This document shows, piece after piece, positions 53,752 through 61,881 of a stretch of DNA of 64,000 bases (its first letter is position 1; the number at the start of each line of letters is the position of its first letter). Under the pieces are notes generated by a model. It was not told the DNA's origin and ran no database searches. It worked only from the letters and a program-made list of their open reading frames with translations. The stretch is from Aquisediminimonas profunda. Lineage in GTDB: Bacteria > Pseudomonadota > Alphaproteobacteria > Sphingomonadales > Sphingomonadaceae. The stretch covers positions 1,178,001 through 1,242,000 of the forward strand of contig NZ_CP080327.1 of the NCBI RefSeq assembly GCF_019443285.1, given 5' to 3'. The translations under genes and the position numbers were made by a program.

Positions 53752-54408
53752 TTATGTTTCCGCATCAGCCTGAGCTTCGGGCATTGCTGCCGCAAAAGCG
53801 GGCAGGATCACGCAACGGTTTTCGATCGCCGCGAGTGCGGGCCAGCGCAAATCAACCCCAAACCGTCGCGCATTTGCAAGTTGTGGAATCAAACACAGCT
53901 CAAATAGGCCGGGCCCATCGCCGAATGCGAAACCAGCAATCCCTTCAGCGGGCCCCAGAAGCGCCGCTGCAGCATTCAGCCCTTCGTCAATTGCGGTGGC
54001 GGCCCAGATCTTTACAGAGTCATCACCGAGACCTGACTGTCGCAACCGATCAAGTATTTTTAGATTCTGCACTGGATGAGTGTCGCATGCAATTATGTAA
54101 GCCAACGCTCTTGCCTTTGCGCGTTGGACTGGATCAGCGGGAAGCAGCGGCGGCGACGGAAACGTCTCGTCGAGATACTCACAAATAGCGAGCGACTGGG
54201 TGAGAACAACGCCGTCCCCCAAGGTCAAGGCTGGAACCAGGCCCTGGGGATTTAACGCCAAATAGCTTGGCGCGTGCTGTTCTCCACGACGCAAATGATG
54301 GAACACATGGTCTGCATCAATGCCTTTGAGGTTTAAAGCAATGCGGACACGCCAGGACGCTGTTGAACGGAAATACCCGTGCAGCGTAATCTTTGATTTG
54401 CCTTCCAT
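53752..54408 (-). CDS. nagL: Maleylpyruvate / maleylacetoacetate isomerase (zeta-class GST)
   Basis: A 218-residue zeta-class glutathione S-transferase. It begins ITLHGYFRSTASWRVRIAL, where the Ser of STASWRVR binds glutathione. With the adjacent hydrolase and the gentisate dioxygenase it would convert maleylpyruvate to fumarylpyruvate in the glutathione-dependent gentisate pathway. The start at 54408 overlaps the hydrolase stop by one base (TGATG). Maleylacetoacetate isomerase of tyrosine breakdown has the same fold; context favours maleylpyruvate. Confidence 0.88.
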   Translation of the reverse strand: MEGKSKITLHGYFRSTASWRVRIALNLKGIDADHVFHHLRRGEQHAPSYLALNPQGLVPALTLGDGVVLTQSLAICEYLDETFPSPPLLPADPVQRAKARALAYIIACDTHPVQNLKILDRLRQSGLGDDSVKIWAATAIDEGLNAAAALLGPAEGIAGFAFGDGPGLFELCLIPQLANARRFGVDLRWPALAAIENRCVILPAFAAAMPEAQADAET

Positions 54409-55097
54409 CAATCGGCGATGTCGAGCTCGAGCGCAGTCAGGCCTGAAATTTCGACCAGAATGTGATCGCCTGCAACTACAGGTCCCACCCCAGCAGGCGT
54501 ACCTGTGAAAATAAGATCGCCAGGGTGAAGAGGTTCCAGCGCACTCAAGTGAGCAATGATTTCCGAACAATTCCAGATCAGATCTTCAATGTCTGCATCC
54601 TGCTTTATCGATCCGTTGACCGCCAGGCTGATCCGTCCTGAAGAGATGTCTCCGATGTCTGATCGCCGATGGATAGCCGCGATCGGCGCCGAGTTTTTGA
54701 AGTTTTTTCCGGTGTCCCATGGCCGACCTTTGTCGCGCGCTTCAAGCTGGAGATCTCGTCGCGTCATATCCAGGCCAACTGCATAACCAAAGATGAGCGC
54801 TGTTGCATCAGCCACCGCTACGTCCTGACCCTCGGCACCTATTGCGAGCACAAGTTCTGCCTCGAAGTGGAAGTTCTTGGTGGCCGAAGGATAGGGAATT
54901 CTTGAGCCGGATGGTATGACGGTTTCAGCAAATTTTGTGAAGAAAAACGGCGGATCGCGCTCGGGATCCTTGCCCATCTCGCGCGCGTGAGCTGCATAAT
55001 TGCGCCCGACGCAGAAAACTCTACGAACCGGGAAAACATCCTTGGAACCCGCAATAGGTACGGTGGGACCTGGAGGTAGCTCAAAAAGATCAGCCAT
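54408..55097 (-). CDS. nagK: Fumarylpyruvate hydrolase (FAH family)
   Basis: A 229-residue fumarylacetoacetate-hydrolase-family enzyme, the short form typical of fumarylpyruvate hydrolases (NagK). RRVFCVGRNYAAHAREMGK and PPFFFTKFAETV are characteristic, and FEAELVLAIG with DIVEISGLTA-like ends hold the metal-binding acid residues. It would split fumarylpyruvate to fumarate and pyruvate. It is co-transcribed with the IclR regulator upstream (22-bp gap) and the isomerase downstream. Confidence 0.9.
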   Translation of the reverse strand: MADLFELPPGPTVPIAGSKDVFPVRRVFCVGRNYAAHAREMGKDPERDPPFFFTKFAETVIPSGSRIPYPSATKNFHFEAELVLAIGAEGQDVAVADATALIFGYAVGLDMTRRDLQLEARDKGRPWDTGKNFKNSAPIAAIHRRSDIGDISSGRISLAVNGSIKQDADIEDLIWNCSEIIAHLSALEPLHPGDLIFTGTPAGVGPVVAGDHILVEISGLTALELDIAD

Positions 55098-55119
55098 AGT
55101 TATCCGATTTCCTTTTCGC

Positions 55120-55872
55120 TCAGAGTGCGCCCTTGGAGCCGAAACCCAATTGTGCTGATGCGTCCTGTGTCGCTGCGATCAGTTCACCGCTGTCGGCCGC
55201 ACAGATTTCATCTCGCAATGCGAGCAATGTGATGACCGCGACTGGCATGCCGCGAGCGTCAAGGAGCGGTGCCGCTATTGCACTCAGACCGGGAATGAGA
55301 TCCCCAGAAACGGACGCAAAGCCGGCATCCATGACAGAAGAGGCCAATTTTCGGGCAACTGAGATGGTACAGTTTTCGCGCCTCAGGAAGCGCTCCCAGA
55401 AAACTTCTGGAAGATAAGAGAAAAAGGCGCGCCCCGTGGCCGAGTTGAACATAGGAAGGCGCGAGCCGACAGCTAAGTTTGTTGGTATGGGCACCTTCCC
55501 CATTCGCCAGCCAACGATAACAGGACCGTCATCACTCCAGATTGCCAGCTGTGCGGTGCGGCCCGTGCGCTCCACGAGGCGCTCGCATGCGCTGAGTGCA
55601 ACAAGAATTGGGTCCGCTCGACGCAACGCGGCTAGCCCGGCCTGAATGATTCGCGGGCCTAAATCATATCGACCGCTAATGGCGTTCTGGACAACATAGC
55701 CAGCTTTCGTGAAGCTGGTCAGGTAGCGATGGCAGCTGCTGCTAGGCACTTTGGACGCTCGGGCCAATGCGGTCAGTGATAATGCCGAATCTGCCGTCGT
55801 CAGCGCTTCGAGTATCCGCAGGCCCACCCCGATCGACTGAACGCCGCGTTTTTCATTCTGTTCGTTTTCCAT
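55120..55872 (-). CDS. IclR family transcriptional regulator
   Basis: A 250-residue IclR-type regulator with an N-terminal winged helix (VQSIGVGLRILEALTTAD, then HTH near SLTALARASKVPSSSCHRY) and a C-terminal GAF-like effector domain ending at ALLDARGMPVAVITLLA. The start at 55872 fits the family; the open frame extends 53 codons further upstream without homology. It is divergent from the Rieske operon, so it probably controls both directions in response to an aromatic acid. Confidence 0.88.
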   Translation of the reverse strand: MENEQNEKRGVQSIGVGLRILEALTTADSALSLTALARASKVPSSSCHRYLTSFTKAGYVVQNAISGRYDLGPRIIQAGLAALRRADPILVALSACERLVERTGRTAQLAIWSDDGPVIVGWRMGKVPIPTNLAVGSRLPMFNSATGRAFFSYLPEVFWERFLRRENCTISVARKLASSVMDAGFASVSGDLIPGLSAIAAPLLDARGMPVAVITLLALRDEICAADSGELIAATQDASAQLGFGSKGAL

Positions 55873-56145
55873 GCTTTGGCCCATGCCATCGCGAAAGTAG
55901 GCATGGCAACCAAAACTCACACGGGAAGGCGAGTTACCGACAATTGATTGTTCGTGCCAGAATCCAAATGGCGGACGCCTAGAATGTGAAAAGGTTTGCT
56001 GCTCCGTCATGCCGGAAGACCCATAGCGCAAAATTCCATCTTAGCCAACACATTGGTTATTGCGGACTTATGTTTGGTCAGGCATAGTATCTATCAACAA
56101 TCTTCCGCCGATATAAACTGCGGGGACGCTTGGAGAGGAAATGCA

Positions 56146-57420
56146 ATGGGAGTTGAAGCGATTGGCGCGCCCGGAGACGCATCCCTTCTTATGCCTGGGG
56201 TCTCCTCGCCTTGGCTAAATAGCGGTTCGAGCCGGATCCCGGCCAAGATATACACCGATCCTGCGATTTACGCTCGCGAGCTTGCGCGCATCTTCTACGG
56301 CCCCCACTGGAATTATGTGGGTCTTGAGGTGGAGATTCCGTCTCCGGGCTGTTTCAAGCGCACAATGATAGGTGAACGATCGGTTATCATGATCCGGAAC
56401 CGCGCCGGTGAGATCAACGTGCTTGAAAATCGATGCGCACATCGCGCGATGCAATTCTGCCAGGAGCGTCATGGCCAAGTTAAGACGTTGGTTTGTCCTT
56501 ACCATCAATGGAACTATAATTATGATGGCAAACTGCTTGGTGTGCCATTCCAGCGCGGGGTGAAAGGGCAGGGCGGGATGCCTGCAGACTTCGCACTAAC
56601 CGATCGTGCGCTGACCAAATTGAGCGTCGCAGTGCGCAACGGTGTGGTTTTTGCCTCATTCGATGCGTCAGTAGCGCCATTCGAAGACTATGTCGGGCCG
56701 GATGTTCTCCCATATTTTGATCGCACCTTCGATGGTCGTGAACTGGTTGTCCATGGCTATTCACGTCAGCGCATCCCCGGCAACTGGAAACTGATGATGG
56801 AAAACATCAAGGATCCCTATCATCCGGGCCTGCTCCACACTTGGTTCGTAACCTTTGGCCTTTGGCGGGCAGACAACAAATCGAATTTGGTCATGGATGC
56901 ACATGGTCGCCATGCTTGCATGGTGTCACGAAGGAGTGAGACCTTAGATGAAGAAGTGACAAAGGGTGTGAGCAGTTTTCGTCGAAACATGACGCTCAAT
57001 GACAAGGCACTTTTGGACATCGTGCATGAAGACTGGTGGGGCGAGCCGACCGTATGCATGACAACTCTTTTCCCCAGCGTCATTCTCCAGCAACAAGTCA
57101 ATTCGCTGTCGACGCGACAGATTATTCCGCGCGGCCCGCACGAATTCGATTTCGTCTGGACACATTTCGGCTTCGCAAATGACAATGAAGAGATGCGAGC
57201 ACGGCGCTTGATGCAGGCCAATTTGTTTGGACCGGCCGGCTATGTATCGGCCGATGATGGTGAAGTTATCGAATTTAGCCAAGACGGATTCCGGCAGGAT
57301 GGCGATTTTGAGTCCTTGTGCGAACTTGGTGGCACTGATGTCGGCAACACAGATCACATGGTCACCGAAACATTGATCCGCGGCATGTATCACTATTGGC
57401 GAAAGGTCATGGAGTTGTGA
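56146..57420 (+). CDS. nagG: Salicylate 5-hydroxylase large (alpha) subunit, NagG-like
   Basis: A 424-residue Rieske oxygenase alpha subunit. The Rieske cluster ligands are Cys97-His99 and Cys117-His120. The mononuclear iron site is in ENIKDPYHPGLLHTW (His226, His231, with Asp223 nearby). Stretches such as FKRTMIGERSVIMIR, RQRIPGNWKLMMENIKDPYH and NLFGPAGYVSADDGEVIE are those I recall from NagG, which converts salicylate to gentisate. The ATG at 56146 follows GGAGAGGA. Ferredoxin and reductase genes are not in the window. Confidence 0.9.
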   Translation: MGVEAIGAPGDASLLMPGVSSPWLNSGSSRIPAKIYTDPAIYARELARIFYGPHWNYVGLEVEIPSPGCFKRTMIGERSVIMIRNRAGEINVLENRCAHRAMQFCQERHGQVKTLVCPYHQWNYNYDGKLLGVPFQRGVKGQGGMPADFALTDRALTKLSVAVRNGVVFASFDASVAPFEDYVGPDVLPYFDRTFDGRELVVHGYSRQRIPGNWKLMMENIKDPYHPGLLHTWFVTFGLWRADNKSNLVMDAHGRHACMVSRRSETLDEEVTKGVSSFRRNMTLNDKALLDIVHEDWWGEPTVCMTTLFPSVILQQQVNSLSTRQIIPRGPHEFDFVWTHFGFANDNEEMRARRLMQANLFGPAGYVSADDGEVIEFSQDGFRQDGDFESLCELGGTDVGNTDHMVTETLIRGMYHYWRKVMEL

Positions 57421-58481
57421 TGCCGTTTGTCAATGAGGCATGGTATGTTGGCGCTTGGAGCGAAGCGCTCACGGGAGACACCGTGCTTGCCCGGACAATT
57501 GTTGGCAAGATGCTCGTCTTGTATCGGACCCCTGATGGCGAAATTGTGGTCCTGGAAGATCGGTGCCCGCATAGGCTGGCGCCATTGTCACGCGGGCGGG
57601 TGGACGGCGACCGCATTGTATGCGGTTATCATGGCCTGGAATTTGGGCGGGATGGCATTTGCGCATACAATCCGCACGGCGCGCGCATTCCGCCGCGAGC
57701 GCGCGTCCGCCGCTTCGCGGCGTGCGAACGGCACGGCGCCATATGGATCTGGTTGGGTAACGGTGAACCTGACACAGCTCAAATTCCTGATTTTTCTATA
57801 CTTGATGGCGCCACAGGAGCGGCTGCGTTGCGTCGTGACCATCTTTTGATGGCGGCGCCCTGGGACTTGATCACCGATAACCTGCTCGACCTCAGCCATG
57901 TCAATTTTCTGCATGAGGGAATTTTGGGCAACGCCGAAATGATTGAAGCCAAAAATGTTATCGAACTGAACTGTGGCACTGTGACAGTGTCGCGGCGCTC
58001 CGCGGGTGTCACTCCGCCTGAAATGTTTGATATGCTATTTCGGCAGGACGGCGCAGGGGTCGATTCCTGGATGTCGATGCGCTGGGACGCTCCCGCGGCA
58101 CTTTTGCTTGATGTGGGCGTTACAGGAGTTGGTGAGCCGCGGGAAGCGGGCACAGGCTATTTTGGCGTTCATATTCTGACCCCCGAAACGGAACGGACAA
58201 CGCACTACCATTTTGCTGCCGTACGCTGGAATATCCGCCCTGGAAGTGACACGGCTGAGATGAAGGAAAAGATATCTGATCTTAGACGTTTCGCTTTTGC
58301 TGAACAGGACATGCCAATGATCGCTGCTCAAGCTTCTGTTTGGGAGAAAATTGGGCGGGACAATTTTCGGCCTGTTTGGCTGGATATAGACATTGGCGTC
58401 GCACGATGGCGCAAGATTGTGGAAGATCGATTGGCAGCAGAGGCTCAGCATTCCATTCTGGGCGAGGTCGGTGCTGCATGA
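57420..58481 (+). CDS. VanA-like single-component Rieske oxygenase (O-demethylase type)
   Basis: A 353-residue Rieske oxygenase of the vanillate O-demethylase / PAO-like group. Rieske ligands are Cys49-His51 and Cys68-His71. The mononuclear iron motif is in DNLLDLSHVNFLHEG (His160, His165). It needs an external reductase, which is not present. Its ATG overlaps the nagG stop by one base, and its stop overlaps the nagH start by four bases, so it is inserted between the two subunits of the hydroxylase. O- or N-demethylation or hydroxylation of an aromatic acid is likely. Confidence 0.86.
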   Translation: MPFVNEAWYVGAWSEALTGDTVLARTIVGKMLVLYRTPDGEIVVLEDRCPHRLAPLSRGRVDGDRIVCGYHGLEFGRDGICAYNPHGARIPPRARVRRFAACERHGAIWIWLGNGEPDTAQIPDFSILDGATGAAALRRDHLLMAAPWDLITDNLLDLSHVNFLHEGILGNAEMIEAKNVIELNCGTVTVSRRSAGVTPPEMFDMLFRQDGAGVDSWMSMRWDAPAALLLDVGVTGVGEPREAGTGYFGVHILTPETERTTHYHFAAVRWNIRPGSDTAEMKEKISDLRRFAFAEQDMPMIAAQASVWEKIGRDNFRPVWLDIDIGVARWRKIVEDRLAAEAQHSILGEVGAA

Positions 58482-58954
58482 AAATACCTTTGTCCCTGCA
58501 CATTGGAGTTGCAAACCTCCAAGCCGCTTACGTTTCCTGTGTTGATTCCGGAGAGTTCGGGAATTGGCCGGCATTTTTCACTCATGATTGTCACTATCGC
58601 ATCGTTCCGCGTGAAAATCATGAGCGCGGATTGCCGCTCGCCACCATAGACCTAAAGGGGATGGGCATGCTCCGTGATCGTGTATATGGGATCCAGAGTA
58701 CGCTGTTTCATGCTCCATATTATCAGCGTCATATTCTCGGCCCCACGCGCATTGTGAGCCGCGAGGGCAATTTGGTCTGCACCGAAACAAACTATTTGGT
58801 TGTCCGAACCAAACGCGATGCAACGAGCGACGTTTTCAACGTCGGCCGCTACATTGATCGCATCCAAATGACGAATGGCAGTTTGCTGTTTCAGCAAAAG
58901 ATTTGCGTATTCGACAGCGAAATCATTCCAAATTCGCTCATTTATCCGATTTGA
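58478..58954 (+). CDS. nagH: Salicylate 5-hydroxylase small (beta) subunit, NagH-like
   Basis: A 158-residue aromatic-ring-hydroxylase beta subunit (NTF2-like fold). Features are YRIVPRENHERGLPLATIDL, MLRDRVYGIQST, PYYQRHILGPTRI and the C-terminus SEIIPNSLIYPI, strongly reminiscent of NagH. It would form the alpha3beta3-type oxygenase with the product of 56146. It is translationally coupled (ATGA) to the VanA-like gene. Confidence 0.9.
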   Translation: MKIPLSLHIGVANLQAAYVSCVDSGEFGNWPAFFTHDCHYRIVPRENHERGLPLATIDLKGMGMLRDRVYGIQSTLFHAPYYQRHILGPTRIVSREGNLVCTETNYLVVRTKRDATSDVFNVGRYIDRIQMTNGSLLFQQKICVFDSEIIPNSLIYPI

Positions 58955-58962
58955 GGCCCATT

Positions 58963-60018
58963 ATGACTCCTGCCTTGAGCCCTGCTCAGCCTGCCGCAAA
59001 AACGTTGAGCGATCTCTACGCGCAATTGCGTCCGCACAACTTGGCGCCGTTGTGGGAAGTCCTGTCATCGCTGGTTACGCCGACGCCAACCACTCGTGCA
59101 GTCCCGGCACGCTGGTCGTTTTCAAAAGTGCGTCCCTACCTGATGGAGGCGGGCGAACTGATTAGCGCAGCTGAAGCTGAGCGGAGGGTCCTCATCCTTG
59201 AGAATCCTGCAATGACGGGTGAGTCCCGCACCACGCAGACGCTTTATGCCGGGCTCCAATTGATCCTTCCGGGTGAAATAGCACCCGCCCATCGCCATAC
59301 GCAGAACGCGTTGCGGTTCATTATGGAAGGTGAGGGTGCTTTTACTGCGCTCGATGGCGAACGTGCGTACATGCACCGTCACGACCTTGTGTTGACGCCG
59401 GCCTGGGTATGGCACGATCATGGCAATGAAACCGATGCGCCTATGATTTGGCTCGACGGACTGGATATTCCTCTCATCCAATCTCTGGATGCAAGTTTTG
59501 CCGAGCATAGTGCTGACAGGGGTGCTTGGCCCACGACCCGTCCGGCAGGCGATGCCGAAACACGCTGGGGCCGCAATTTGGCGCCTGCGCGGCGCATTGA
59601 GCAAAGCAACCCACACAATCCGCTCTTTATTTATCCCTTTTCCGATTGGCGTGAGACTCTTGAATCCTTGCGTATGAGCGGACCTGCTCACCCGCATGAT
59701 GCCTATTTGATGGAGTTTGTGAATCCGCGCACCGGAGGAGCGGTTCTGGCGACAATGGCGGCCTTTGCTCGATTAGTTCCGGGCGGCTTCGAGACACGAC
59801 CCATGCGTTCGAGCGAAAGCTCAATTCATGTTGTCGTCGAGGGAGACGGTGCTCTCGAGATTGATGGCACAAGTTATGCGCTTACGCCAGGCGACATCGT
59901 GGTGGTTCCGGCATGGGCGCAGCGCCGCTTTGTTGCGAGCAGTGATTTAGTGGTTTTCAGCTATTCCGACCGCGCGGCGCAACAACGTCTCGAACTGTGG
60001 CGCGAGCTGCTCCTGTAA
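58963..60018 (+). CDS. Gentisate 1,2-dioxygenase
   Basis: A 351-residue bicupin with gentisate 1,2-dioxygenase features. The N-terminal cupin contains APAHRHTQNALRFIMEG (His110, His112) and the His of VWHDHGN (His151, His153), the ferrous-iron site. The second cupin (about 250-340) keeps SSESSIHVVVEGDG but lacks a full metal site. It opens gentisate to maleylpyruvate, the substrate of the isomerase at 53752. It lies eight bases after nagH. Confidence 0.9.
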   Translation: MTPALSPAQPAAKTLSDLYAQLRPHNLAPLWEVLSSLVTPTPTTRAVPARWSFSKVRPYLMEAGELISAAEAERRVLILENPAMTGESRTTQTLYAGLQLILPGEIAPAHRHTQNALRFIMEGEGAFTALDGERAYMHRHDLVLTPAWVWHDHGNETDAPMIWLDGLDIPLIQSLDASFAEHSADRGAWPTTRPAGDAETRWGRNLAPARRIEQSNPHNPLFIYPFSDWRETLESLRMSGPAHPHDAYLMEFVNPRTGGAVLATMAAFARLVPGGFETRPMRSSESSIHVVVEGDGALEIDGTSYALTPGDIVVVPAWAQRRFVASSDLVVFSYSDRAAQQRLELWRELLL

Positions 60019-60107
60019 CACCATGACGCTGCAGCGTTGCCGCACGAGACCCTTGGTCATCTTCACTGCAGTCGTCAAAATTGAACTCATAAGGAGAGGA
60101 AAACCTG

Positions 60108-61601
60108 ATGACCGAGAAGCTGGCAGAGATTGCATCACAAAGCAGGAACTTGTTCCTTGAGGAATATGGACATTTCATCGACGGGAAATGGGTTGGCGGT
60201 GCGTCTGGCAAGATAATTACCCAGATCAATCCGGCAACGGGACAGTCCTTGGCGAATATTCAGGCCGGCAACGCTGCGGATGTTGAGAATGCTGTAGCCG
60301 CTGCCGCGCGCGCATTTCCGGCGTGGTCACGAACTCATTGCCGACAGCGTCAGGCAATCCTGACTGAGATGGCGACACGATTGCGCGCCCGTGCCGATGA
60401 TTTTGCAATGATGGAGAGCCTGAACAACGGCAAGACGATCATGGAAGCGCGCCATTTTGACATCGAGATGGCGATCGACTTGTTGTCGTATTTTGCTGCT
60501 GCAGCGGGAGTTGGCATTCCTGGGGAAACGCACGACTATCCTGACGCGATTGGCTTTGTCCACCGCGAGCCAATTGGTGTCGTGGCCCAAATCATCCCCT
60601 GGAATGTGCCATTGATTATGGCAACGGCGAAACTTGCGCCTGCTCTGGCGGCAGGTGTGACGGTCGTGCTCAAGCCCGCAGAAACCGTGTGCCTTGCCGT
60701 ACTGGAGTTCATTCGAGAGGTCGCCGACTTGTTGCCGCCCGGTGTTGTGAATATCGTTACAGGCTATGGTGCGGATGTCGGAGAGGCGCTGGTCACGCAT
60801 CCCCTTGTGCGAAAAGTCGCCTTTACTGGATCGGTCTTTACCGGGCGCAAGATCATCGAATATGCGTCGCGCAACATCATTCCACAGACCCTTGAGCTTG
60901 GCGGCAAGTCGGCGCAAATCGTCTGCCCGACCGCGGACATTGATGCTGCTGTCCGCGGCGCAGTTGAATCCACTATTGTCAACAAGGGCGAGATTTGCCT
61001 CGCTGGATCGCGTGTCTTCGTTCACGATGCAATTCGCGAAGAATTTGTTCACAAGTTCGCGGAAGCCCTCAACCGCGTCGAATTGGGTGATCCGACCTTG
61101 CCCGATACGCAGATGGGCGCGCAGGCTTCCAAAGCTCAATTCGACAAGATAATGGGATATCTTGACCTCGCTGCGAGCGAAGGCGCAACTGTCCTGACTG
61201 GCGGTGAACGCGCGTGTGGGGGGCTGCTGGACAAGGGCTATTTTATCAAACCGACATTGCTCGACAACGCCCGTAACGACATGCGGGTTGCGCGAGAGGA
61301 GATTTTTGGTCCGGTTACGGCAGTCATTGGTTGGTCGGACGAGGCTGACGTGATGCGACAGGCCAACGATAGCGACTATGGTCTGGGCGGGGGCATTTGG
61401 AGTCGTGACATCGCGCAAGTCCATCGCATGGCGCGAAACTTCCAGACCGGCACGATTTGGGTGAACAAATATTATAATCTTCGTGTCGGGATGCCCCTTG
61501 GTGGATTCAAGCAAAGCGGGTTTGGCCGGGAATTTTCGACCGATATTCTGCGTGACTATACGATCTCGAAATCCGTCATCCTGCATATGGAAGACGCCTG
61601 A
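60108..61601 (+). CDS. Aldehyde dehydrogenase
   Basis: A 497-residue NAD(P)-dependent aldehyde dehydrogenase. The catalytic Cys297 is in KGEICLAGSR, the general base Glu263 in TLELGGKSAQ, and the cofactor stretch is IIPWNVPLIMATAKLAPALA. Members close to this form act on phenylacetaldehyde, betaine aldehyde or benzaldehyde-type substrates. Placed after gentisate dioxygenase, it may oxidise an aromatic aldehyde (for example salicylaldehyde or a methoxybenzaldehyde) to the acid fed into the pathway. AAGGAGAGG precedes the ATG. Confidence 0.9.
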   Translation: MTEKLAEIASQSRNLFLEEYGHFIDGKWVGGASGKIITQINPATGQSLANIQAGNAADVENAVAAAARAFPAWSRTHCRQRQAILTEMATRLRARADDFAMMESLNNGKTIMEARHFDIEMAIDLLSYFAAAAGVGIPGETHDYPDAIGFVHREPIGVVAQIIPWNVPLIMATAKLAPALAAGVTVVLKPAETVCLAVLEFIREVADLLPPGVVNIVTGYGADVGEALVTHPLVRKVAFTGSVFTGRKIIEYASRNIIPQTLELGGKSAQIVCPTADIDAAVRGAVESTIVNKGEICLAGSRVFVHDAIREEFVHKFAEALNRVELGDPTLPDTQMGAQASKAQFDKIMGYLDLAASEGATVLTGGERACGGLLDKGYFIKPTLLDNARNDMRVAREEIFGPVTAVIGWSDEADVMRQANDSDYGLGGGIWSRDIAQVHRMARNFQTGTIWVNKYYNLRVGMPLGGFKQSGFGREFSTDILRDYTISKSVILHMEDA

Positions 61602-61647
61602 TCAGATATCGGCGCGAATTCGGAGCGTTTCATTTTGTCATGCTCGA

Positions 61648-61670
61648 CTGTCCTCGACGTCCGAGGACAG
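61648..61670 (+). terminator. Perfect 9-bp stem hairpin after aldehyde dehydrogenase
   Basis: CTGTCCTCG (61648-61656) and CGAGGACAG (61662-61670) around an ACGTC-type loop, about 46 bp past the stop. A T-tract is missing, so this may be an attenuator or a rho-assisted end. Confidence 0.45.
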
Positions 61671-61810
61671 GGAAAGACGCTTGGTCGGAATCCTTCATTT
61701 CAACCGGCTGGGATTTGACCGCATTACATAGAATCTGCCGACATCCTGCGTCACTTCTGTGCCCGAAAAATGGCTCTTTACAACAATAAGGCGCCGGACT
61801 AGGTTTACCG

Positions 61811-61834
61811 ATATAGGCAATCTATTTGCTATAT
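61811..61834. promoter_or_regulatory. Imperfect dyad upstream of the third TonB-dependent receptor
   Basis: ATATAGGCAA and TTTGCTATAT are inverted with a 4-bp gap (8 of 10 pairs), about 48 bp before the receptor start. Possibly an operator. Confidence 0.3.
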
Positions 61835-61881
61835 TGGAATTACAGGCGCTTTGGAAAATCGCACTTGAGGGGGAAGCCACT

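Noticed and set aside
60327-61586. Long minus-strand open frame (419 codons)
   Set aside because: Antisense to the aldehyde dehydrogenase, which carries complete catalytic motifs on the plus strand; the antisense product shows no family features.
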